Below are positions 1 to 5,184 of a stretch of DNA of 7,362 nt, in pieces. Where the stretch lies: positions 1-7,362 of the forward strand of contig DMDP01000132.1 in the NCBI GenBank assembly GCA_003445475.1. Reading direction: 5' to 3'. The stretch comes from Peptococcaceae bacterium (GTDB taxonomy: Bacteria > Bacillota > Desulfotomaculia > Desulfotomaculales > UBA12532). Below the pieces are notes generated by a model. That model made no database searches and was not told where the DNA came from. It worked only from the letters and a program-made list of their open reading frames with translations. The first letter of the stretch is position 1. Each line of letters opens with the position of its first letter. The position numbers were made by a program, and so were the translations under genes.

Positions 1-162
1 GCCCCCCCCCGCCCCCCCAGGGGGGGAACCGGTTGGGGTATGCAGTTGGGGGGTGCGGGGGAGGTAAAGGGCCCCCAGTTTCCCCGCCAGCCGGCCCACC
101 ACCGGCGTCAGCAAATACCCCACCGCCAGCGCCAGGACCAGCGATGCCGCCAGGTGGCCCAA
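1..162 (-). CDS. MraY/WecA-family undecaprenyl-phosphate sugar-1-phosphate transferase, N-terminal fragment
   Basis: Only the first ~54 codons lie in the window; the gene runs off the left edge. The visible residues give a hydrophobic first helix (about 4-22, ending LLTPVVGRLA), then LGAL-x-LP and a His-Thr at 41-42. This is the start of the glycosyl transferase family 4 integral membrane enzymes, which put a sugar phosphate on undecaprenyl phosphate and begin wall-polymer synthesis; relatives usually read LGAVDxP..RKVHxxPVPxxGG. The TTG start at 162-160 is chosen because GGGGGAGGAG (177-168) precedes it at good spacing; an in-frame TTG at 186-184 has no such site. Beyond His41 the frame gives a Pro/Gly run, but dropping one base near 33-34 restores PVPxLGG, so a base-call error near the contig end is likely. 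Tyr33 sits where the family has Asp. MraY itself is possible, but the neighbours favour a WecA/TagO-type role. Confidence 0.72.
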   Translation of the reverse strand, partial: MGHLAASLVLALAVGYLLTPVVGRLAGKLGALYLPRTPQLHTPTGSPPGGAGGG

Positions 163-203
163 TATCTCTCCTCCCCCGGAAGACAAGCCCGGAAACTACC
201 ACC

Positions 204-232
204 AGTCTACCTTAATCTTACCGGGCTGACAA
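204..232 (-). promoter_or_regulatory. Probable sigma-A promoter of the WecA-like gene
   Basis: On the minus strand TTGTCA (232-227, five of six to the -35 consensus) is separated by exactly 17 bp from TAGACT (209-204, four of six to the -10 consensus). Transcription would begin near 197, leaving a leader of roughly 35 nt before the TTG start at 162. It lies in the only sizeable gap of the LCP-fabZ-WecA run, so the WecA-like gene probably has its own promoter as well as any read-through from fabZ. Confidence 0.45.
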
Positions 233-235
233 TGT

Positions 236-258
236 TTGTGGATTCGTGAAATCCACAA
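236..258. repeat. Perfect 9-bp inverted repeat, candidate operator or RNA hairpin
   Basis: TTGTGGATT (236-244) and AATCCACAA (250-258) are exact inverted copies around a 5-nt centre (CGTGA). The repeat lies 41 bp beyond the fabZ stop codon and 3 bp upstream of the -35 hexamer of the promoter at 204-232. Neither strand has a T-run after the stem, so it is not a standard intrinsic terminator. Its place directly upstream of a promoter suggests a regulator binding site; a processing or weak termination hairpin in the fabZ mRNA is the alternative. Confidence 0.5.
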
Positions 259-298
259 CGATATGCCAGAATAACCCCTCAGCGGCCGTAACCGGTAA

Positions 299-733
299 TT
301 ATCCCTCTTTTTCGCCGGCAAAAAACATAAGTTCAGCTTCGCACGCCACTTCTTCTTCGACATAAGCCGCCGCGCGGCATTTCCCCACCTGTCCCCGCAG
401 GTGCGTCACCTCCACCTCCAGGCGCAAGCGGTCTCCCGGCCGCACCTGGCGGCGGAAGCGGGCGCGGTCGATCCCGGCAAAAAGGGGTACCTTCCCCCGC
501 ATGGCCGGCAGGCTCAGGGCGACCACCGCGCCGACCTGCGCCAGCGCCTCGACGATCAAGACGCCGGGCATAACCGGGCAGCCGGGGAAATGCCCCTGAA
601 AGAACCACTCGCCCGCGGTGACGTTCTTGATCCCCACCGCCCTTTTCCCTTCTTCCAGCTCGACAATCCGGTCGACCAGCAGGAAGGGAAAACGGTGCGG
701 GATGATTTCCTGGATGGCGTTAACGTCCAGCAT
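299..733 (-). CDS. fabZ: 3-hydroxyacyl-ACP dehydratase FabZ
   Basis: This 144-residue cytoplasmic hot-dog-fold enzyme dehydrates (3R)-hydroxyacyl-ACP to trans-2-enoyl-ACP in type II fatty acid elongation. Family signs are [17 protein letters not shown] near the N-terminus (7-23), the active-site stretch [15 protein letters not shown] (44-58) with catalytic His48, Glu62 in VEALAQ, and the [17 protein letters not shown] segment. The length is normal and nothing essential is missing. The ATG is supported by GGAG at 746-743, which lies in the last codons of the upstream LCP gene. Only 6 bp separate the LCP stop from this start, so the two are probably co-transcribed and translationally coupled. 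FabZ rather than FabA, because the FabZ-type His/Glu pair and short length are seen. A fatty-acid gene inside a wall-polymer operon is odd; it may serve general lipid synthesis and simply be carried here. Confidence 0.95.
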   Translation of the reverse strand: MLDVNAIQEIIPHRFPFLLVDRIVELEEGKRAVGIKNVTAGEWFFQGHFPGCPVMPGVLIVEALAQVGAVVALSLPAMRGKVPLFAGIDRARFRRQVRPGDRLRLEVEVTHLRGQVGKCRAAAYVEEEVACEAELMFFAGEKEG

Positions 734-739
734 ACGGCA

Positions 740-1993
740 TCACTCCGGTGATATTTCCGGCAAGTTCTTCCGGTATTCCTCGGGTATCTTCGTCGGATCC
801 TCCGGCTCGCCGCCTGACGGCGCGGCCTGCTGCTCGTCCTGGGGGAGTTGCTCCGGCGCCGGCTGTCCCGGCAGCGCTTCGTTTCCATCTCCACCGTGGG
901 CCGGCGCCTCCGGGGGCTGGTTCCCGGAAGGCGGCGCCTGTTCCTGCGGCGTCACGATCACCACCACTCCCGGCATGGGCGTCGTTTGGGGTGCCGGCGT
1001 CTCCTGTTCCGGCGCCGTGGTTTCCGGCGCCGGCTCTTCGGCCGGCGGTTTCATGGCCACGTAACCGGGAGGCGGTGTCTGCACGATGGACGTGACCTCC
1101 TCTCCCCGGATCAGACGCGCGGCCACTTCCCTGGCCTGCCGCAGGTCCACGTGCCAGAACGGGTCGTAGTCGGAGAGAAACCCGGGCAGCGTGGCCGCCA
1201 CGATCTGCACGTCGTCAACGTTCCGCGCCATGCGGGCCAGGGCCAGCATCTTCGTCAGCGGCATATCGGTCTCGACGCACCTTTTAATGGCCGGGATCAG
1301 GCGCGGCAGCTTGATGATGGTGGCCGGCTTCAGTATCTCGTCGGCGAGCGCCTTCAGGAACTTCTGTTGCCGCTGCACCCGGGCGATGTCGCCGAGCGGG
1401 TCGCCGCGGTAGCGCACGTACATCAGGGCCTGCTCGCCGTTTAAGCGCTGCACACCCTTCTTCAGGTTAATGGTGTAACGCCCGCCCTCCTGGGGGTCGT
1501 AGTGGTACATGTTTTTCTCCACGTCGATGGTCACGCCGCCGAGAATATCGACTATCTCTTTGAAACCCTCGTAGTTCGTCATGACGTAGTAGTCGATCGG
1601 CTGGCCGAGCAGGCGGGCGACCGTATCGCGCGCGAGTTCGGGGCCGCCGTACACCGTGGCCGCGTTTATCCGGTCGCGGCCGTGTCCGGGGATTTCGACG
1701 CGCGTATCCCGCGGGATGGAGAGCAGCGCCAGCCGCTTTTCGTTCGTGTCGGCTGCGGCGAAAATAATGGTGTCGGCGCGCGCCTTGGTCTCGCCGGTCC
1801 GGGCGTCGGAGCCCAGGAGAAGAAAGTTCAGCCGCTCCCCTTTCGCCTCCGCCTCCGGCTCGGCGGGAGAACCGAAGTAAAGCCAGGGCAAAAGGTACTG
1901 CTGCGCGGCCACGTACGCCGCGCCGACAAACAGCGAGCAGAGAACCAGGACGCCCAGGAGGCGCCACCACTTCCTCAACCGCTTCCTTCCCAT
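740..1993 (-). CDS. LytR-CpsA-Psr (LCP) family cell-wall glycopolymer transferase
   Basis: LCP enzymes move undecaprenyl-linked anionic glycopolymers onto peptidoglycan at the outer face of the membrane. Counting from the ATG at 1993 there is a basic N-terminus, one membrane helix (about 14-32), and the LCP domain at about 55-300. Visible motifs are LLLGSDAR (58-65), RADTI (72-76), SIPRDTRV (92-99; Arg95 and Asp96), RINAA (108-112), YVRYR (192-196) and DIARVQRQQ (202-210), the Arg/Asp set that binds the polyprenyl pyrophosphate. About 110 Pro/Glu/Gln-rich residues follow as a presumed unstructured extracellular tail. The start is uncertain: an in-frame TTG at 2011 would add 6 residues but has no ribosome site, while the ATG has weak GGTGG (2003-1999) and GAGGG (2009-2005) upstream. 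It heads the minus-strand unit with fabZ and the WecA-like gene. No convincing promoter of its own was found in the 92 bp shared with DUF4330. Confidence 0.93.
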   Translation of the reverse strand: MGRKRLRKWWRLLGVLVLCSLFVGAAYVAAQQYLLPWLYFGSPAEPEAEAKGERLNFLLLGSDARTGETKARADTIIFAAADTNEKRLALLSIPRDTRVEIPGHGRDRINAATVYGGPELARDTVARLLGQPIDYYVMTNYEGFKEIVDILGGVTIDVEKNMYHYDPQEGGRYTINLKKGVQRLNGEQALMYVRYRGDPLGDIARVQRQQKFLKALADEILKPATIIKLPRLIPAIKRCVETDMPLTKMLALARMARNVDDVQIVAATLPGFLSDYDPFWHVDLRQAREVAARLIRGEEVTSIVQTPPPGYVAMKPPAEEPAPETTAPEQETPAPQTTPMPGVVVIVTPQEQAPPSGNQPPEAPAHGGDGNEALPGQPAPEQLPQDEQQAAPSGGEPEDPTKIPEEYRKNLPEISPE

Positions 1994-2021
1994 CCGTGCC
2001 ACCGCCCTCAAATTCTTGTCA

Positions 2022-2050
2022 TTGACGGCTCGTCCCGCTTATCTTAAATT
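2022..2050 (+). promoter_or_regulatory. Probable sigma-A promoter of the DUF4330 gene
   Basis: TTGACG (2022-2027, five of six) and TAAATT (2045-2050, four of six) are separated by 17 bp. Transcription would start near 2057, about 29 nt before the ATG at 2086. The element lies in the 92-bp gap between the divergent LCP and DUF4330 genes, so activity here could affect both. Confidence 0.5.
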
Positions 2051-2085
2051 AGTTATGTAAATATTTTCGGCAGGGAGGACGCCGG

Positions 2086-2586
2086 ATGCGCCTCATCGAC
2101 GAAAAAGGCAAACTTTTCGGCATTATCAACGTCATCGACCTGCTGGTTATCCTGGTCGTACTGCTGGTCGTCGCCGGGGCCGCGTACAAGTTCCTCGCGC
2201 CGGCGGCCGCCACCCCGCCTACCACCGTTCGTCTCGAGGTGCTGATCCCCGCCGTCCACCCGGAAACGGCCGCCATGATCAAGGTCGGCGACCGGCTGGT
2301 CGCCGGCGCGAGCTACGTCCCGGTAACCGTCAAGGACGTACGGGTCGAGCCCGCCCTCACGACCGAAACCGACAGCGCCGGCCGGCGCGTCATCGCCCGC
2401 GATCCGTTCTTTAAGGATGTTTATGTCACGCTCGAAGGCGAGACCACCATCCCGGCCGCGCAGATAAAAATGGGAGCCCAGGAAATCCGTGCCGGCCGCG
2501 AATACTTCGTAAAGTCCCTGACTTATGAACTTAAAGGAACTATCGTTAAGGTATCACTAAACCCGGCCCCCGGCAACATGGAGTAG
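2086..2586 (+). CDS. DUF4330 family membrane-anchored protein, function unknown
   Basis: This 166-residue protein starts MRLIDEKGKLFGIINVIDLL, the hallmark opening of the DUF4330 family found in Bacillota. A single membrane helix covers about 14-34, followed by a short Ala/Pro-rich linker and a soluble domain of about 120 residues. With the short charged N-terminus inside, that domain should face outward. No catalytic motif is visible and the family has no established role that I know of; neighbouring wall-polymer genes suggest envelope work, which is inference. The ATG is well supported by AGGGAGGA (2072-2079) at 6-nt spacing. The gene is monocistronic, divergent from the LCP gene and convergent with the dehydrogenase 20 bp away, with no clear terminator between them. 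Confidence 0.88.
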   Translation: MRLIDEKGKLFGIINVIDLLVILVVLLVVAGAAYKFLAPAAATPPTTVRLEVLIPAVHPETAAMIKVGDRLVAGASYVPVTVKDVRVEPALTTETDSAGRRVIARDPFFKDVYVTLEGETTIPAAQIKMGAQEIRAGREYFVKSLTYELKGTIVKVSLNPAPGNME

Positions 2587-2606
2587 AGTTCAGTCCTCCC
2601 CCTCCG

Positions 2607-3893
2607 CTACAGGCCGACGATCCTCAGGCCCGGGTGCTTTGCTCCCGGATTGCCGTAGACGTTCTTCGTATCAACGATGAACGGACCCGCCGGGTCCATC
2701 AGAGCGGCAAAGGTCGCCAGGTCGTGAAAGTCGATGCCGTCCTGGCGCGCGAGAATCACCGCGCCGTGGGCGCCGCGCAGGGCCGCTTCCAGGCTTTCCA
2801 CCTGGAACCGGAAGGCGTGCGGCACGGCGGGGTCAAAGGCCCTCACCTCAACCCCCGCTTGCTCCAGATGGGCCACCACGTCAAGGGCCGGGCTCTGCCT
2901 GGTGTCGTTCGAGTAGTCTTTCATGGCGAGGCCGAGAACGCCAACCCGCGCCTGTGCGGGTGCCACCGGCAGCTGCCGGAGCACCAGGTCGGCAACGTAC
3001 CGCGGGGTATCCCGGTTGACGCGCCGCGCGGTTTCCAGCAGTTCCACCGCCACCCCCAGCTCGCGCGCCCTGGGCAGCAGGTAATGCAGCGCGTTGGGAA
3101 GGCAATACCCGCCCACGCCGGGACCCGGCTGCAGCAACTGGACCCGCTTGTGGCTGTTGGCCAGGCGCACCACCTCGAAGATGCTTACCCCGAGCGCCCG
3201 TGTGAAGCGCGCCAGTTCGTTGACCAGGGCTATGTTAACGTCCCGCGAGATATTCTCGACAAGCTTGGCCGTTTCCACCGCTTCGAAAGAAGAACCGCGA
3301 ACGATTTCGGCCTCGGTCACGACGCGCAAAAGCTTCTCCGCCCTCTCGATGCTGGCCCGGTTGACCCCGGCCACCAGAACCGGCATATGCCTGAATTCTT
3401 CAAAGGCCCGTCCCTCGGCAATGCGCTCCGGCGCATAGGCCAGATAAAATTCCTCCCCCGCCGCGAGACCGCTTTTCTCGAGCGCGGGGAGCACCAGTTC
3501 GCGCATCATGCCGGGGACCAGGGTGCTGCGCACCAGCACCAGGTGGCCCGGGCGCAGGCCCGCCGCCACCGCCTCCAGGCAACTCACCAGCGGGTAAGGT
3601 TCCGGTTCGCCGTCCAGCACCGGGATGCCCACCGTGATGATCACGTCGCCGGCCCGCATCCCTTCCGCCGGGTCGGTGGTCGCCCGGAAACGCCCGGCTG
3701 CCAGTTCGCGGCTTAGAATTTCCTTAATACCCACCCCGTCGCAGGCCTCGTGCAAATGCGTGACACCCGCGTTAACCGCCTCGACGTGTTCCCGGTCAAC
3801 GTCCACCCCGGTTACCCGGCAGCCCCGCATCGCCAGGCTCAGGGCCAGGGGCAACCCGACAAACCCGAGACCGAATACCGCTACTTCCCTCAC
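2607..3893 (-). CDS. Nucleotide-sugar dehydrogenase (UDP-Glc/UDP-ManNAc dehydrogenase family) with altered active-site loop
   Basis: Enzymes of this family use two NAD+ to oxidise the C6 alcohol of a UDP-sugar to a uronic acid for surface polysaccharides. The 428 residues show the Rossmann motif GLGFVGLPLA (8-17), RSTLVPG (122-128), PERIAEG (155-161), the central helix ETAKLVENISRDVNIALVNE (207-226; Lys210 and Asn214), the Cys loop GPGVGGYCLPN (257-267; Cys264) and the C-terminal GLAMKDYSNDTRQSP (321-335). Length is normal and there is no frameshift. The residue four after Cys264 is Ala268 where the family normally has a catalytic-loop Asp (CxPKD or CIAVDP). The GTG start has AAGGAG (3907-3902) at 8-nt spacing. 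It lies 89 bp downstream of the GT4 gene on the same strand, probably in one operon. Overall form resembles WecC-type UDP-ManNAc or UDP-GlcNAc dehydrogenases; the substrate cannot be read from sequence alone. Confidence 0.87.
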   Translation of the reverse strand: MREVAVFGLGFVGLPLALSLAMRGCRVTGVDVDREHVEAVNAGVTHLHEACDGVGIKEILSRELAAGRFRATTDPAEGMRAGDVIITVGIPVLDGEPEPYPLVSCLEAVAAGLRPGHLVLVRSTLVPGMMRELVLPALEKSGLAAGEEFYLAYAPERIAEGRAFEEFRHMPVLVAGVNRASIERAEKLLRVVTEAEIVRGSSFEAVETAKLVENISRDVNIALVNELARFTRALGVSIFEVVRLANSHKRVQLLQPGPGVGGYCLPNALHYLLPRARELGVAVELLETARRVNRDTPRYVADLVLRQLPVAPAQARVGVLGLAMKDYSNDTRQSPALDVVAHLEQAGVEVRAFDPAVPHAFRFQVESLEAALRGAHGAVILARQDGIDFHDLATFAALMDPAGPFIVDTKNVYGNPGAKHPGLRIVGL

Positions 3894-3982
3894 GCAACCT
3901 GCTCCTTTTCCCTATCAAATACATGAAACCTGTCTATCGCCGAAAATGTGACACCCTCAAGACAGTTGCCAAAGTCGGGGCC

Positions 3983-5098
3983 CTACCGGGCCAGAACTTT
4001 GCGGTACACCTGGGTGGTCTGCTGCGCCATCTTCTCCACCGTAAACTCGCGCCGCACCAGCTCGCCGCCCCGGGCGGCCATCGCCCGCGCCTCCTCGGGG
4101 TGGTCGAGCATCCACAATATGGCGCCCGCCAGTTCGGGAGCGTTGCCGGGGGGAACCAGGAGCCCCGTCTCGCCGTGGCGGACCACCTCCCCGAGGCCGC
4201 CCGCGCTGGTGGATATCACCGGGATGCCCATGCCCAGGGCTTCCGCCGCCGTAAGGCCGAAGCCCTCCCAGTACGAGGCCACCACCAGAAGTTCGAGCGC
4301 CCCCATCACGGCCGTGATATCCTCCACGAACCCGGTGAAGCGCACCGCTTCGGCAATTCCCAGTTCCCGCGCCAGCGCTTCCAGCGCCTGGCGCTCCGGA
4401 CCGGCACCCACGACGAGAAACTTCACTCCCGGCCGCCGGGCGAGCACCTCGCGTGCGGCAAAAAGAAACACACGGTGCCCTTTCACCCGGTGCAGGCGCG
4501 CCACCATGCCCACCAGCGGCGTGTCGGGCGTGTACCGCAGGCGCACCCGCAGGTTTGCGGGCGAATCGGGCGGGGTTTGCACGTCGACACCGTTGTAAAT
4601 AACCGTCACCCGGTCCGCAGGGACGCCGCCCCGCAGCAGCGCCTCTTTCAGGGCCTGCGACACGGCGATAAAGTGCGCCGTCAGGTGGCGCGAAAACCGC
4701 TCGGCCAGCCCGTTCACCAGCCGGCTGAAAAGGTTCGGGTAATCGAACCGCAGCAGGCTGTGCACGGTGGTCACCACCGGCCGCCCGGCCCGCCGGGCGG
4801 CCAGCCGGCCGATCAGGTTGGCGCGCACGCCGTGGGTGTGGACGAGATGGAAGCCGCCCTCGCGCGCCAGTTCGACCAGGCGCCCCACGACGCGCAAATC
4901 CGTTTTGTGCCGCATCGGGAAGGCATGCGCCTCAAGCCCCGCCTCCCTGGCCATATCGGCAAACGGCCGGGCAAAGAGGCAGGCCACGGCCACCGATACC
5001 TCCCCCGGGTCGAGCGCGGCGGCCAGGTTCAGGATGTGCCGCTCCGCACCCCCGAATTCGCCGCCGCCGATCACGTGCAGCACACGCAATTTATCCAC
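3983..5098 (-). CDS. GT4-family glycosyltransferase (GT-B fold)
   Basis: This 371-residue enzyme is a typical two-domain GT4 retaining glycosyltransferase acting at the cytoplasmic membrane face. The N-terminal acceptor domain has a Gly-rich loop with GGAERH (16-21) and VHTHG (86-90). The linker carries NGVD (169-172). The C-terminal donor domain has ARLHRVKG (200-207; Arg201 and Lys206 at phosphate-binding positions), VGAGPE (230-235), the EX7E motif in SYWEGFGLTAAEAL (275-288; Glu278 and Glu286), and GLLVPPGN (312-319). There is no signal or membrane helix. The GTG start at 5098 is fixed by AGGAGG (5111-5106) at 7-nt spacing. It leads a minus-strand pair with the dehydrogenase and is divergent from the Wzy-like gene across 86 bp. 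The donor and acceptor sugars cannot be assigned; a nucleotide-sugar donor made by the adjacent dehydrogenase is plausible. Confidence 0.93.
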   Translation of the reverse strand: MDKLRVLHVIGGGEFGGAERHILNLAAALDPGEVSVAVACLFARPFADMAREAGLEAHAFPMRHKTDLRVVGRLVELAREGGFHLVHTHGVRANLIGRLAARRAGRPVVTTVHSLLRFDYPNLFSRLVNGLAERFSRHLTAHFIAVSQALKEALLRGGVPADRVTVIYNGVDVQTPPDSPANLRVRLRYTPDTPLVGMVARLHRVKGHRVFLFAAREVLARRPGVKFLVVGAGPERQALEALARELGIAEAVRFTGFVEDITAVMGALELLVVASYWEGFGLTAAEALGMGIPVISTSAGGLGEVVRHGETGLLVPPGNAPELAGAILWMLDHPEEARAMAARGGELVRREFTVEKMAQQTTQVYRKVLAR

Positions 5099-5105
5099 AA
5101 ACCTG

Positions 5106-5111
5106 CCTCCT
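5106..5111 (-). promoter_or_regulatory. Consensus ribosome binding site fixing the GTG start of the GT4 gene
   Basis: AGGAGG on the minus strand, 7 nt before the GTG at 5098, selects that codon; there is no ATG nearby that fits the family's N-terminus. Confidence 0.8.
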
Positions 5112-5122
5112 GTGCGCTACCC

Positions 5123-5152
5123 TTGGCACACGCTACCCGCACGCCTTATAAT
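5123..5152 (+). promoter_or_regulatory. Near-consensus sigma-A promoter of the O-antigen ligase-like gene
   Basis: TTGGCA (5123-5128, five of six) is followed after 18 bp by a perfect TATAAT (5147-5152). Transcription would start near 5159, giving a leader of about 25 nt that carries the GGGAGG ribosome site. This is the best promoter in the window. The same AT-rich patch reads TATGAT on the other strand (5158-5153), but no -35 box fits there, so the promoter of the divergent GT4 gene remains unresolved. Confidence 0.75.
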
Positions 5153-5170
5153 ATCATAGAGCGGCAAAAA

Positions 5171-5176
5171 GGGAGG
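5171..5176 (+). promoter_or_regulatory. Ribosome binding site fixing the TTG start of the O-antigen ligase-like gene
   Basis: GGGAGG lies 8 nt before the TTG at 5185, which supports this rare start codon. No ATG or GTG in frame is close enough to replace it without losing the N-terminal extension. Confidence 0.75.
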
Positions 5177-5184
5177 AACGTTTT

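Noticed and set aside
33..249. Short plus-strand Pro/Gly-rich reading frames at the left edge
   Set aside because: They are antisense to the WecA-like start, have no ribosome site, and cover probable low-quality sequence.
2587..2606. Possible bidirectional terminator between DUF4330 and the dehydrogenase
   Set aside because: The 20-bp gap holds a pyrimidine run but no inverted repeat.
3979..3992. GC hairpin GGCCC-TACC-GGGCC at the GT4 stop codon
   Set aside because: The stem is only 5 bp and the minus strand has just three T's after it, too weak to call an intrinsic terminator; GT4 and the dehydrogenase are more likely read through.
5091..5099. Exact DnaA-box 9-mer TTATCCACA
   Set aside because: It overlaps the first codons of the GT4 gene, stands alone with no cluster of boxes or AT-rich unwinding region, and is explained by the coding sequence.
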